Shown: positions 32,577 through 42,444, numbered from the stretch's first letter. The stretch: 64,000 nt of DNA from CAWAMR01 sp963783095 (GCA_963783095.1 CAWAMR010000003.1:620001-684000), one strand, 5' to 3'. The notes: generated from the sequence alone by a model not told the origin. Numbers and translations are program-made.

Positions 32577-33763
32577 ATGGCCCAACCTGTACCAGCGCAC
32601 CCGATTTCGGACCCCGCCAAGCAGAGCGGTCACGATTGGGGTGGTGGCTTCCGAGTTGACTCGGATCGACCCGCGACGGCTGACCCGCAGCCATTGCGCC
32701 CGTCCACACGCCGAACTTCCCCGCGCTGTTGCGGCAATTGGGCGCGTCGCTGCTGGTCACCACCTACCAGGCCGGCAAGCTCGTGATGGTCCGCGACGAA
32801 GGGGACCACCTCAACACCCACTACCGCACCTTCAAGGCCCCGATGGGCCTGGCCCTGGCCGACGGCGGCGCGAAGCTCGCCATCGGCACCACCATCCAGG
32901 TCTGGGAGTTCCGCGACGTCCCCGATGTCGCCCGCCGGCTGGAGCCCGCCGGCAAGCACGACGCCTGCTACCTGCCGCGCTCCAGCCACGTCACCGGCAA
33001 CGTCCTGATCCACGAGATGGCCTACGGCAACGGCGGCCAACTCTGGTTCGTCAACACCCGCTTCTCCTGCCTGGCCACGCTCGACCCCGAGTCGAGCTTC
33101 GTGCCCCGCTGGCGGCCGCCGTTCGTCACCGAGCTGGAGCCGTCGGACCGCTGCCACCTCAACGGCCTGGCCATGGTGGACGGCAAGCCGAAGTACGTCA
33201 CCGCGCTGGGCGAAACGAACGCGATGGCCGGCTGGCGGCCGAACAAGGCCAGGGGCGGCCTCCTGATGGACGTGGACTCCGGCGCAATCCTCTGCCGGGG
33301 CCTGTCGATGCCCCACTCGCCGCGCTGGTATGGCGGCCGGCTGTGGGTCTGCGAGTCGGGCTCGGGGACGCTCGGCTACGTGGACCTGAACACCGGCCGC
33401 TATGAGGCGGTCGCTGCCGTGCCGGGGTTCACGCGCGGGCTCGACTTCGCCGGCGATCTGGCCTTCGTCGGGCTGTCGCAGGTCCGCGAGTCGGCCGTCT
33501 TCAGCGGCATCCCGATCACCGAGCGGCTCGCTCCCGAGCAGCGGACCTGCGGCGTCTGCGTCGTGGACCTGCGCCGCGGCGAGACGATCGCCCTGCTCAA
33601 GTTCGAGAGCGGCGTCCAGGAAGTCTTCGCCGTGGCCGTGCTGCCGCGGCGGTTTCCCGATCTGATCAACGACGACGAGAAGTTGCTGGAGAGTTCCTTC
33701 GTGGTCCCCACCGAGTGTCTCGGTGAGGTCGCGGCGACGGTTCGTGCTTCGGGATCTGCGTGA
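32577..33763 (+). CDS. TIGR03032-like conserved protein of unknown function, one frameshift
   Basis: The recognisable part (VHTPNFPALLRQLGASLLVT, TTYQAGKLVMVRDEGDHLNT, YRTFKAPMGLALADGGAKLA, SDRCHLNGLAMVDGKPKYVT, HSPRWYGGRLWVCESGSGTL, PGFTRGLDFAGDLAFVGLSQ) matches proteins of the TIGR03032 family, a beta-propeller-like group without known function. That part runs in one frame from about 32684 to 33763. The 40 residues before it (MAQPVPAHPISDPAKQ...) are in another frame starting at ATG 32577. Adding one C to the CCC run at 32699-32701 joins QPLRP to VHTPNF. If the frameshift is real, a TTG at 32729 would be the only usable start. No signal peptide is seen. GC content is high compared with the upstream spacer. 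Confidence 0.7.
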
Positions 33764-33785
33764 CACCCTTGACCCTTACCTCCTT

Positions 33786-33809
33786 CCGCCCGAGAGCGGA
33801 CGGTTTTTT
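33786..33809 (+). terminator. Hairpin plus T6 after the TIGR03032-like gene
   Basis: Stem CCG-C-CCG / CGG-A-CGG with an AGAG loop (33786-33803), followed by TTTTTT (33804-33809). It lies 22 bases after the stop of the upstream gene and 22 bases before the first beta-helix gene, so it could be a terminator or a leader attenuator. Confidence 0.6.
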
Positions 33810-33831
33810 CACCCTCCTCAAGAGTTTCGCC

Positions 33832-35782
33832 ATGATGATGCGTTCCTGGATCCGCCGGTTGTTTGACCGGCATTTGCCCTCGCTCCCCGTCAACCGCACC
33901 ATTCGCAAGGTGCCGTGCCGGTCCCGCCTGACGCTGGCAGGCGCTGGAAGACCGCTGCGTTCCTTCGACGATCGTCGTTAACAACGCCACCGACACCGCA
34001 GTTGTCGGCGAAATCGACCTCCGTCAGGCCATCGCCATGGCCAATACGAACGGGGGCAACGAGACCATCACCTTCAACAGCACCGTCTTCAATACAGCGC
34101 ACACGATTACCCTGACCGGTGGCCAACTTGAGTTGAGCGACACGACAGGGACGGAGACGATCACTGGCTCGAAGGCCGGCGTGACAGTCAGCGGCGGTGG
34201 CCTGAGCCGGGTGTTCCAGATCGACGATGGCGTTACGGCGTCGATCTCGGGGCTCACGATCAGCGGTGGCAACGCCGCCAACGGCGGCGGCCTAAACAAT
34301 GCTGGCTCGCTGACAATGACCAACTGCACCGTCAGCGGCAACTATGCCACCGGCGGCGGGGGTGGCGTGAATAGCTCTGGAACACTTTCTCTGACCAACT
34401 GCACCGTCAGCGACAACGCGGTAGGCTACTCGTATGGCGGCGGCGGCGGTTTGCGAAGCTCCGGCTCGCTTGCCATGACTAACTGCACCGTCAGTGGCAA
34501 TTCGGCAACAATCGGCGGCGGCGTGTACAATTACGGCTCGCTTGTCATGACAAGCTGTGTTGTCACCGGCAATGCTGGCAGCGGTACATACGAAGGCGGC
34601 GGTGGCTTGAGGAACGGCGACTACAGCACAGCCATGCTGACCCAGTGTACGATCAGTGATAATTCTGCTTCCTACGGCGGCGGAATGTACAACATAGATG
34701 CCAACGTCACGCTGTCTGGTTGCACCGTTAGCGACAACACCGCGACCCGAGGCGGCGGCGGCGTGTTCGGCATCCTGTTCGGCACGACCACGCTTACCAA
34801 CTCCGACATCAGCGGCAATTCCGCCCTCGAATACGGTGGTGGCGGTGTGTACAATTTAATAAATACTACAATAAATCTGAACAAATGCACTGTAAGTGAT
34901 AACTCAGCAGCCACATTTGGCGGCGGAATACTCAATTTATATAACAGTTACTCTTACCCACCTTTTACGTCCGATACGACAGCAACGCTGACCAACTGCA
35001 CTGTTATCAACAACTCTGCTGGTGTCAGCGGTGGTGGGATTTTTAACGCAGGCATATTAAGCGTCACCTCTAGCACTATCATCAAGAATCAGGCCTCATA
35101 CACGGGAGGCGGCATCAGCACCGAAGGAGGACCCGGAGGATTCTACTTTCCCGAAGGCAGCGCAACGATTAGCAATTCTGCGATAACCGCCAACCAAGTT
35201 AACTCATCCAGTAACGCTCTGGGAGGCGGCATCTACTGCGCAGGTGGATTTCTGTCGCTCGACAATTGCTCGGTCAGCCTCAATCAAGCCAAAGGCGGCA
35301 CCGGTGCCAGCGGCATCGCCGGCGGCGACGCCACCGGCGGCGGCATGGATATTGCATCCGGTTCGACCGCGACCGTCATGAACACCACGTTCCTGGGCAA
35401 TATTGCCGATGGCGGTGCCGGCGGCACGGGAGCTGACGGAGGTGACGCGTATGGCGGCGGCATTGCGGTGACCGGCACGTCCTCGCTCTCACTCAGCGAC
35501 GACACGCTCGGAGCGAACATTGCTCAGGGTGGAGCAGGCGGCAGTGGTGGCAATGGCGGCAACGGCCTGGGTGGCGGTTTCTATATCGATAGCGTGGCCA
35601 TCGTTACCGTTACCGACAGCGCGATCCTCCTGAATCTGGCTTTGGGAGGTAGTGCCAAGCATCCCGACACTGATGGCGAAGGCATTGGCGGAGGCGTCTA
35701 CACCCTGGGAACGTTCGACGACACCTCCACGAACATCGCGCTCAACCTTGCCTCCACCAGCGGCAACAACATCGGGCCTTGA
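33832..35782 (+). CDS. Secreted beta-helix (polymorphic outer-membrane-like) protein, copy 1, frameshifted
   Basis: First of three tandem paralogues. The N-terminus from ATG 33832 is MMMRSWIRRLFDRHLPSLPV; an extra G in GGCAGGCGCTGG near 33942, absent from copies 2 and 3 (GGCAGCGCTGG), shifts the frame before LEDRCVPS, and reading resumes at 34037 with MANTNGGNETITFNST. The body repeats motifs like SLTMTNCTVSGNSATGGGG, the right-handed parallel beta-helix pattern of polymorphic outer-membrane/adhesin-like proteins. The C-terminal third is richer in Gly (GGTGASGIAGGDATGGGMD) and ends TSTNIALNLASTSGNNIGP. LEDRCVPS is a planctomycete N-terminal signature of extracellular proteins. Role: probably a secreted surface or matrix protein; ligand unknown. 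Confidence 0.8.
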
Positions 35783-35860
35783 CCCCTTTTGACACCATTG
35801 ACCCTTACCTCCTTCCGCCCGAGAGCGGAAGGTTGTCCATCCTCCTCAGGAGTTTCTTCC

Positions 35861-37912
35861 ATGATGATGCGTTCCTGGATCCGCCGGTTGTTTGACCGGC
35901 ATTTGCCCTCGCTCCCCGTCAACCGCACCATTCGCAAGGTGCCGTGCCGGTCCCGCCTGACGCTGGCAGCGCTGGAAGACCGCTGCGTTCCTTCGACGAT
36001 CGTCGTTAACAACGCCACCGACACGGCCGTCACCGGCGAGATTGACCTGCGTCAGGCCATCGCCATGGCCAATACGAACGGGGGCAACGAGACCATCACC
36101 TTCAACAGCACTGTTTTCAAGTCAGCGCACACGATTACCCTGACCGGTGGCCAACTCGAATTGAGCGACACGACCGGGACGGAAACGATCACTGGCCCGA
36201 AGGCCGGCGTGACAGTCAGCGGCGGCGGCCTGAGCCGGGTGTTCCAGATCGACAATGGCGTTACCGCGTCGATCTCGGGACTGACGATCAGCGGCGGCTA
36301 CGCCGCCAACGGGGGCGGTCTGAACAATGCCGGCTCGCTGACGATGACCAATTGCACCGTCAGCGGCAATTCTGCGACCGGCCACTACTACCGTGGCGGC
36401 GGTGGCGGCGTGTACAACACCGGCTCGCTGACGATGACCAACTGCACCGTCAGCGGCAACTCTGTTACCGGCAACTATTACGTCGGCGGCGGCGTGTGCA
36501 ACACCGGCTCGCTGATGATGACCAGTTGCATCGTTAGCGGCAACGCCGCCGGTGACGGCGGCGGTGTGTACAGTTACTACGGCTCGCTAGATATGGTCAA
36601 ATGCACAGTAAGCGACAACACGGCCACCGGTAGCGCCTTCGCGACCGGCGGAGGGATTATCGGCATCGGCACGGTAACCACGCTCACCAACTGTAACATC
36701 AAAGGCAACTCCGCCAGCAGTGGCGGTGGGATTGCGCAGTTATTCTACGGCTCGCTGACGATGACCAATTGCACCGTTAGCGGCAACACTGCTACCGGCC
36801 ACGATACCATCGACAGCGACGTCGGGACCGGCGGCGGGGTGTCGGACGGGGCATTTACCTCGGTCTACTTGACAAACTGCACGATCACAGGAAACTCCGC
36901 TGCCTACGGTGGCGGCCTCTACAACAGTTTAGTTTCCACGGCCACGCTGACTAACTGCACGGTCAGCAGCAACACCGCCACTGGCGGCGGCGGTGGTGTG
37001 TTTAACTTCGAAACCTCCACGGCCACGTTGACCAACTGCGTTGTCAGCGGCAACTCTGCCCTCGGCAATAGCCAGGGGTTCACTGGAATTGGCCAACCTC
37101 AGGGCAGAAACGGCGGCGGCGGCGTATTGAACTGCGGAGACAGCACGGCCACGCTGACGAGCTGCTCCATCAGCGGCAACTCTGCGACCGGCTGCAACGG
37201 CGGCGGTGTGTTTAACCAATACAATTCCACGACCACGCTCACCAGTTGCACCGTGAGCGGCAACTCCGCAAGCAACGGCGGTGGGATTTCCAATCAGGGG
37301 ACGCTGATCGTTTCCAACAGCAATCTTATCAACAATCAGGCCACGTCCATGGGGGGCGGTCTCAGCACTACTGGAGCTTCTTATTTTTCCAGAGATTTCC
37401 AAGGCGACGTCACCATCACCGATTCCGTGATCAGCCTCAACCAGGTCAAGTCATCCGGCACCGCTCAGGGCGGCGGGATATACAGCGCGAACAGCACGCT
37501 GTCGCTTGACAATTGCACGGTCGACCTCAATCAAGCCAAAGGCGGTAAAGGTGCCAGCGGCATCGCCGGCGGCGACGCCACTGGAGGAGGCATGGATATC
37601 GCATCCGGTTCGACCGCGACCGTCATGAACACCACGTTCCTGGGCAATATTGCCGATGGCGGTGCCGGCGGCACCGGAGCTGACGGCGGTGACGCGTATG
37701 GCGGCGGTTTCTATATCGACACCGGAGCGGTCGCCACCATCACCGACAGTACGATCCTTCTGAACCTGGCACTGGGCGGCAGCGCCACGCTTCCCGACAC
37801 TGATGGCGAAGGCATTGGCGGAGGCGTGTACACCCTGGGAACTTTCGACGACATCTCCACGAACATCGCGCTCAACCTTGCTTCCACCAGCGGCAATAAC
37901 ATCGGGCCTTGA
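35861..37912 (+). CDS. Secreted beta-helix protein, copy 2, intact
   Basis: Intact copy, 683 residues. ATG 35861 is preceded by AGGAG 8 bases upstream; the in-frame extension to 35789 covers the hairpin spacer and is unlikely to be translated. It begins MMMRSWIRRLFDRHLP, then the LEDRCVPS signature at about residue 41 with STIVVNNATDT after it. Blades of the TNCTVSGNSATG type follow, with a variable central region (TGIGQPQGRNGGGGVLNCGD). It ends in the same DGEGIGGGVYTLGTFD and NNIGP stretch as the other copies, but lacks the segment with SLSLS that copies 1 and 3 carry before the end. Probably exported; no anchor or lipobox is seen. Confidence 0.85.
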   Translation: MMMRSWIRRLFDRHLPSLPVNRTIRKVPCRSRLTLAALEDRCVPSTIVVNNATDTAVTGEIDLRQAIAMANTNGGNETITFNSTVFKSAHTITLTGGQLELSDTTGTETITGPKAGVTVSGGGLSRVFQIDNGVTASISGLTISGGYAANGGGLNNAGSLTMTNCTVSGNSATGHYYRGGGGGVYNTGSLTMTNCTVSGNSVTGNYYVGGGVCNTGSLMMTSCIVSGNAAGDGGGVYSYYGSLDMVKCTVSDNTATGSAFATGGGIIGIGTVTTLTNCNIKGNSASSGGGIAQLFYGSLTMTNCTVSGNTATGHDTIDSDVGTGGGVSDGAFTSVYLTNCTITGNSAAYGGGLYNSLVSTATLTNCTVSSNTATGGGGGVFNFETSTATLTNCVVSGNSALGNSQGFTGIGQPQGRNGGGGVLNCGDSTATLTSCSISGNSATGCNGGGVFNQYNSTTTLTSCTVSGNSASNGGGISNQGTLIVSNSNLINNQATSMGGGLSTTGASYFSRDFQGDVTITDSVISLNQVKSSGTAQGGGIYSANSTLSLDNCTVDLNQAKGGKGASGIAGGDATGGGMDIASGSTATVMNTTFLGNIADGGAGGTGADGGDAYGGGFYIDTGAVATITDSTILLNLALGGSATLPDTDGEGIGGGVYTLGTFDDISTNIALNLASTSGNNIGP

Positions 37913-37944
37913 CCCCTTTTGACACCATTGACCCTTACCTCCTT

Positions 37945-37968
37945 CCGCCCGAGAGCGGACGGTTTTTT
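37945..37968 (+). terminator. Hairpin plus T6 between beta-helix copies 2 and 3
   Basis: Same hairpin and T6 as at 33786-33809. The corresponding spot between copies 1 and 2 (35815-35832) keeps most of the stem but has lost the T-run (GGAAGGTTGTCC), so readthrough from copy 1 into copy 2 would be expected there. Confidence 0.55.
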
Positions 37969-37990
37969 CATCCTCCTCAAGAGTTTCGCC

Positions 37991-40057
37991 ATGATGCTGC
38001 GTTCCTGGATCCGCCGGTTGTTTGACCGGCATTTGCCCGCCCTCCCCGTCAACCGCACCATTCGCAAGGTGCCGTGCCGGTCCCGCCTGAAGCTGGCAGC
38101 GCTGGAAGACCGCTGCGTTCCTTCGACGATCGTCGTCAACAATGCCACCGACACCGCAGTTGTCGGCGAGATCGACCTCCGTCAGGCCATCGCCATGGCC
38201 AATACGAACGGGGGCAACGAGACCATCACCTTCAACAGCACCGTCTTCAATACAGCGCACACGATTACCCTGACCGGTGGCCAACTTGAGTTGAGCGACA
38301 CGACCGGGACGGAAACGATCACTGGCCCGAAGTCCGGCGTGACGGTGAGCGGCGGCGGTCTGAGCCGGGTATTCCAGATCGACGATGGCGTTACGGCGTC
38401 GATCTCGGGACTGACGATCAGCGGCGGCTACGCCTACTACGGGGGCGGCGGTGTGAACAATGCCGGCTCGCTGACGATGACCAGCTGCACCGTCAGCGGC
38501 AATTCTGTTACCGGCCCATACTACTCTGGCGGCGGCGTGTCCAACACCGGCTCGCTGACGATGACCAACTGCATCGTCAGCGGCAACTCGGCCGCTTTCG
38601 GCGGTGGCGGCGTGTACAGCTACTACGGCTCACTGGCAATGGCCAACTGCACCGTCTGCGACAACACGGCCACCCGTAGCGCCTTCGCCGATGGCGGAGG
38701 GGTCGCCGGCACTGGCTCGGTGACCACGCTCACCAACTGTAACATCAAAGACAACTCCGCCAGCACCGGCGGTGGGATTGCGCAGATCCTCGGCTCGCTG
38801 ACGATGACCAACTGCACCGTTAGCGGCAACACTGCTACTGGCCACGCTACCAACGACAGCAGCCGCGGCAACGGCGGCGGGGTGGCGGACTGGGAGTATA
38901 GTTCGGTCTACTTGACAAACTGCACGATCACCGGAAACTCCGCCGCCTACGGTGGCGGCCTCTACAACGGTAGTTTTTCCACAGCCACGCTGACTAACTG
39001 CACCGTCAGTGGCAACACCGCTACCGCCGGCGGCGGCGGTGTGTTTAACTTCAACGTCTCCATCGCCACGTTGACCAACTGTAATGTCAACGGCAACTCT
39101 GCCCTCGGCGTTAGCCAGGCACTTGGGCGAATCGGCCTCTCTTCGGAAATAAACGGTGGCGGTGTATTTAACTCCGGAGAAAGCGCGGCCACGCTGATGA
39201 ACTGCTCCATCAGTGGCAACTCCGCGACCGGCTGCAACGGCGGCGGCGTGTTTAACCAATACCGTTCCACGATCGCGCTCACCAGTTGTACCGTGAGCGG
39301 CAACTCCGCCGTCAACGGCGGTGGGATTTCCAACCAGGGGACGCTGATCGTTTCCAACAGCAATCTCATCAACAACCAGGCCACGTCAATGGGGGGCGGC
39401 CTCAGCACGACCGGAGGTTCTTATTATTTCCTGCATTTCCGAGGCGACGTCACGATCACCGATTCCGTGATCAGCCTCAACCAGGTCAACTCATCCGGTA
39501 CCGCTCTGGGCGGTGGCATCTACAGTGCGAACAGCACGCTGTCGCTCAACAGTTGCACGGTGGACCTCAATCAAGCCAAAGGCGGCAGCGGTGCCGGCGG
39601 CAACGCCACCGGTGGAGGCATGGATCTCGCGTCCGGTTCGACCGTGACCGTCACCGACAGCACGTTTCTGGGCAATAGCGCTCTTGGCGGTGCTGGCGGC
39701 AAAGGAGCTGCCGGAGGCAACGCGTCTGGCGGCGGCATCGCCGTAACCGGCACGTCTTCGCTCTCGCTGAGCGGCGGAACAATCGGCGGCAACATTGCTC
39801 AGGGTGGAGCAGGCGGCAGTGGTGGCAATGGCGGCAACGGCCTGGGTGGCGGTTTCTATATCGATAGCGTGGCCATCGTTACCGTTACCGACAGCGCGAT
39901 CCTCCTGAATCTGGCTTTGGGAGGTAGTGCCAAGCATCCCGACACTGATGGCGAAGGCATTGGCGGAGGCGTCTACACCCTGGGAACGTTCGACGACACC
40001 TCCACGAACATCGCGCTCAACCTTGCTTCCACCAGCGGCAATAACATCGGTCCTTGA
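37991..40057 (+). CDS. Secreted beta-helix protein, copy 3, intact
   Basis: 688 residues from ATG 37991. Same plan as copy 2: basic N-terminus, LEDRCVPS, VVNNATDTAVVGEIDLRQAI, repeated beta-helix rungs (SLTMTNCIVSGNSAAFGGGG), a variable middle (LGRIGLSSEINGGGVFNSGE), then the Gly-rich region with SSLSLSGGTIGGNIAQGGAG, present in copy 1 but missing in copy 2, and the shared end. The alternation of shared and private segments points to recombination between copies. Secretion is likely from the signature; function unknown. Confidence 0.85.
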   Translation: MMLRSWIRRLFDRHLPALPVNRTIRKVPCRSRLKLAALEDRCVPSTIVVNNATDTAVVGEIDLRQAIAMANTNGGNETITFNSTVFNTAHTITLTGGQLELSDTTGTETITGPKSGVTVSGGGLSRVFQIDDGVTASISGLTISGGYAYYGGGGVNNAGSLTMTSCTVSGNSVTGPYYSGGGVSNTGSLTMTNCIVSGNSAAFGGGGVYSYYGSLAMANCTVCDNTATRSAFADGGGVAGTGSVTTLTNCNIKDNSASTGGGIAQILGSLTMTNCTVSGNTATGHATNDSSRGNGGGVADWEYSSVYLTNCTITGNSAAYGGGLYNGSFSTATLTNCTVSGNTATAGGGGVFNFNVSIATLTNCNVNGNSALGVSQALGRIGLSSEINGGGVFNSGESAATLMNCSISGNSATGCNGGGVFNQYRSTIALTSCTVSGNSAVNGGGISNQGTLIVSNSNLINNQATSMGGGLSTTGGSYYFLHFRGDVTITDSVISLNQVNSSGTALGGGIYSANSTLSLNSCTVDLNQAKGGSGAGGNATGGGMDLASGSTVTVTDSTFLGNSALGGAGGKGAAGGNASGGGIAVTGTSSLSLSGGTIGGNIAQGGAGGSGGNGGNGLGGGFYIDSVAIVTVTDSAILLNLALGGSAKHPDTDGEGIGGGVYTLGTFDDTSTNIALNLASTSGNNIGP

Positions 40058-40187
40058 CCCTGCTTGGCCGAGGCTGTCTCCGAATGACTTCCAATCGTCC
40101 CCTGGAAGATTGGGGCAAGTCGTCACCGAGACATCAGCAACAACAATTGCCAAGCTCGAGATATAAGCCGTCGGTGAAAGCAGTAAC

Positions 40188-40220
40188 AAAAAACAGCGGA
40201 GGCGCTTTCGCGCCTCCGCT
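40188..40220 (-). terminator. Rho-independent terminator of the sigma factor gene
   Basis: Perfect 11-bp stem AGCGGAGGCGC / GCGCCTCCGCT (40195-40205 and 40210-40220) with a 4-base loop. On the minus strand it is followed by a T6 run (40188-40193). It lies 30 bases after the stop of the gene at 40250. Confidence 0.85.
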
Positions 40221-40249
40221 GCCATTTACGTTTCAAGTCTCAAGAGGCA

Positions 40250-40867
40250 TCATACCCCCATTAAGTCTCGCTTCTTGCTTTTGGGGCTCCCGTCTTTGGT
40301 CGGCTCATCGCCAAGACCAAAGGCAGTGTTGCCTTCCAGGACATCCTTCAGCCGCTGACGAGCAACGTGCAGCCGGCGCTTGATCGTGCCGACCGGCGTC
40401 TCGAACTCCTTGCTCATGTCCAAGAGGCTCTTGCCCTGCAGGTAGAAAGCCTCCAACGTCTGCCGGTCGAGATCCTTCAACTGCTTCAAGCCCTCGTGCA
40501 GCTCTTCCTTCGCTTCCTTCCGCTCGATTTCCTCCAGCGGGCCGTTCGTGCGGGCCTGGACCATGTCGAGGACTTCCGGCTCCGTGCCCGTCAACGGGCC
40601 TCGGCGCATCAGGCGGTTGATTGCCATCCGGGCCGTGATCCGGCGCAACCAGCCTGCGAAGCAGCGCGGGTCGCGCAACTGCGGCAGCTTCTTCATGCCG
40701 TGCACGAAGACTTCCTGGGCCAGTTCCTGGGCCTCGAGCGGGTCGTGAACGCGGGTCAAGGCCATTGCGTAGACCGAACCCTGGAACCGCTCGACCAGTT
40801 CGCCGTAAGCGCGACGGTCGCCCCGCTGTGCCTGTTCAACCAAGGTCGTGATTTCAATCCAAGACAT
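40250..40867 (-). CDS. ECF-like RNA polymerase sigma factor
   Basis: 205 residues from ATG 40867 (MSWIEITTLVEQAQRGDRRA), preceded by GGAA; an in-frame extension to 41119 is low-complexity and looks non-coding. Region 2 is RAYGELVERFQGSVYAMALT with DPLEAQELAQEVFVHGMKKL and CFAGWLRRITARMAINRL. Region 4 is LKDLDRQTLEAFYLQGKSLL and GTIKRRLHVARQRLKDVLEG. The C-terminal tail DEPTKDGSPKSKKRDLMGV is basic. No anti-sigma gene adjoins it. It converges on the beta-helix array and ends in a strong terminator. Targets unknown. Confidence 0.88.
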   Translation of the reverse strand: MSWIEITTLVEQAQRGDRRAYGELVERFQGSVYAMALTRVHDPLEAQELAQEVFVHGMKKLPQLRDPRCFAGWLRRITARMAINRLMRRGPLTGTEPEVLDMVQARTNGPLEEIERKEAKEELHEGLKQLKDLDRQTLEAFYLQGKSLLDMSKEFETPVGTIKRRLHVARQRLKDVLEGNTAFGLGDEPTKDGSPKSKKRDLMGV

Positions 40868-41364
40868 TGTGTGGGTTCCTGTCCCGATCCAGGTGTTGAC
40901 CACCTCGTTCAATCTCGGACTCCCGCTGGCGATCTCGGATTGGTAGCTATCCGAAGTTCGCGTTTGGTCGTCCGAAATCCGAGGCGGATTTCGTGGCACC
41001 GTAGGCCGAACAGCGCGATCAACCCCTGGATCAGTGCTGGGGGATCGCAATCCATTCCGCCTGCATCCGCCGATCGGCTTCGCGGGCTTTTCTGTCGGCA
41101 AACGACAAAGCCCGAGCACGAACCTTTGGGGATGCGGTGTAGCTTGAAGCGGTCATGGTTCAGCGATCCGCAATAGACACAAGAGTGCCTTGAGCAGGGA
41201 AGTTGAAGCTGACAGCTAAAAGCTGATGGCTGTTACAACGTAGGAACGAAGTTCGTTCTGGTTTTCCGGATGAACGGTCTTATGCGTATCCTCCGAAGTC
41301 TCGGAGGCTGCAATGTGCGGACGAAAGCTAGTTCGGAGAACGCAACATTAAGACCGACTCATCC
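40868..41364. other. Non-coding stretch with small hairpins
   Basis: About 500 bases between the sigma factor start and the hypothetical gene's stop. I find no convincing gene. It holds short inverted repeats, CCTCCGA-AGTC-TCGGAGG near 41300 and GAACGAAGTTCGTTC near 41245. It probably includes the promoter of the sigma factor gene and the terminator of the hypothetical gene, but I cannot place either. Confidence 0.4.
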
Positions 41365-41895
41365 TCACTTTCCGTGTATCTGGGTCCGGGCCGTTCCGCG
41401 TACAGGTTGTTGACCTGTAAAGGTTTGGGACTGCACATCGCGTTGATCGTGCGATTGGTAATCGTGATCAGCGTGGACTCGATGACAGCTCCGCCCCTCG
41501 GAACCGACCCTGCCGATATCCGCTGTCCTGCCTCTACCGGCGACCGTCGCCGGGGTTGAGGTGACAGGGAACGCGACCAAAGTTGCTAACGAATTGCCGG
41601 TAAGGCAGTTTGCTAAACAACTCATGTCGCGACAGGCAAGGAAACCAAAACGACTCGCGGCGAGCCGACCGGCCCGTTTCGTGGTCGTTGCCATATACGT
41701 CGAGACGTATACGCGTGACCACAAAGCGGGTTCTGGGTTCGCCCACGAGGACGGCGCGGGACGCCGTTCTTGGGACAGGGTTGTCGGAGGTAGACGCATT
41801 CCGGTCAGATTACCGGACGCGGCGATCCGATCCTGTTTGGCCACGTTGACGGCCTTCAGGGTCTTCTGCACCAGGTTCTGGTTGATCTTGACCAT
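41365..41895 (-). CDS. Hypothetical protein with strong ribosome-binding site
   Basis: ATG 41895 has GGAGG 7 bases upstream, and the first 35 residues (MVKINQNLVQKTLKAVNVAK, QDRIAASGNLTGM) look like real protein. Downstream the composition becomes Arg/Ser/Thr-rich and less protein-like. An alternative frame near the 3' end reads TITNRTINAMCSPKPLQVNN, so a frame change within the gene is possible. No family recognised, no signal peptide or membrane helix. The N-terminus is probably genuine; the C-terminal two thirds are doubtful. Confidence 0.45.
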   Translation of the reverse strand: MVKINQNLVQKTLKAVNVAKQDRIAASGNLTGMRLPPTTLSQERRPAPSSWANPEPALWSRVYVSTYMATTTKRAGRLAASRFGFLACRDMSCLANCLTGNSLATLVAFPVTSTPATVAGRGRTADIGRVGSEGRSCHRVHADHDYQSHDQRDVQSQTFTGQQPVRGTARTQIHGK

Positions 41896-41989
41896 TGCAT
41901 TTCCTCCGGCAATTGCTTGAATGTAGAGACGTTGTCAGAACGTCTCATTTGACGTAAGACCGGAACAAGTAAGAGTTTGAAACTACTTC

Positions 41990-42053
41990 ACACTAACCCG
42001 AAGCGTAAGCGAGGTAACGACTTACGGACCTCGCTTACGCTTCGGGTTAGTGT
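41990..42053. repeat. 25-bp perfect palindrome with 14-base loop
   Basis: Arms 41990-42014 and 42029-42053 (core CTAACCCGAAGCGTAAGCG) are perfectly complementary. It lies in a 550-base gene-free stretch upstream of the hypothetical gene. Without a T-run on either side it is more likely a dispersed palindromic element than a terminator. Confidence 0.85.
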
Positions 42054-42271
42054 CGCATGACACAACTGACAGTTGGGCTTCCACCCATTATACCACACTC
42101 ATTGTGGTAACGAAGCGGGCAATACTATAACGTACTTCGTCCCATTTTTGACTGCATTTTTCCATTTTTTTGAAAAAGATGCGAGTCTATGGTCCAGGTG
42201 GTACAACTCTGACGGGCCAAGGATGACGGAGGTTCGCGATCGAGAAAATATTTCGTTCTTTTATTCTGGCC

Positions 42272-42329
42272 GTGGGGCAGGCATTCTTGCCTACCATCGC
42301 GCTTCGGCAAACAGGAATGTCTGCCCCAC
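42272..42329. repeat. Imperfect inverted repeat GTGGGGCAG...CTGCCCCAC
   Basis: Arms 42272-42290 and 42311-42329 share GTGGGGCAG-x-CATTC with a few mismatches. It belongs to the same gene-free stretch (41896-42444) as the palindrome at 41990; short ORFs across it look spurious. Confidence 0.6.
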
Positions 42330-42444
42330 ATATAAGCGTTACAGCTTGGAACTTTCCTCTTCTTTAGATACTTTGACACAAAGATTATTCCTTCTCGCAT
42401 GGTAAGAATGGAATTTTTTCAATTACGGTAAAGGAAATTGTGTC

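Larger units (their letters stand above)
33832..40057 (+). repeat. Three-copy tandem gene duplication (beta-helix genes)
   Basis: Copies at 33832-35782, 35861-37912 and 37991-40057 share nearly identical first 130 codons, near-identical ends (about the last 60 codons) and near-identical 78-base spacers, while the middle blade regions vary. This mosaic fits tandem duplication with later recombination or gene conversion at the ends. Confidence 0.85.

Noticed and set aside
32482..33766. Arg/Pro-rich ORFs on both strands overlapping the TIGR03032-like gene
   Set aside because: They are GC-driven shadow frames; only the frame with the family motifs is convincing.
42073..42405. Short ORFs on both strands across the GTGGGGCAG repeat
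   Set aside because: They run through an inverted repeat and have no ribosome-binding site.
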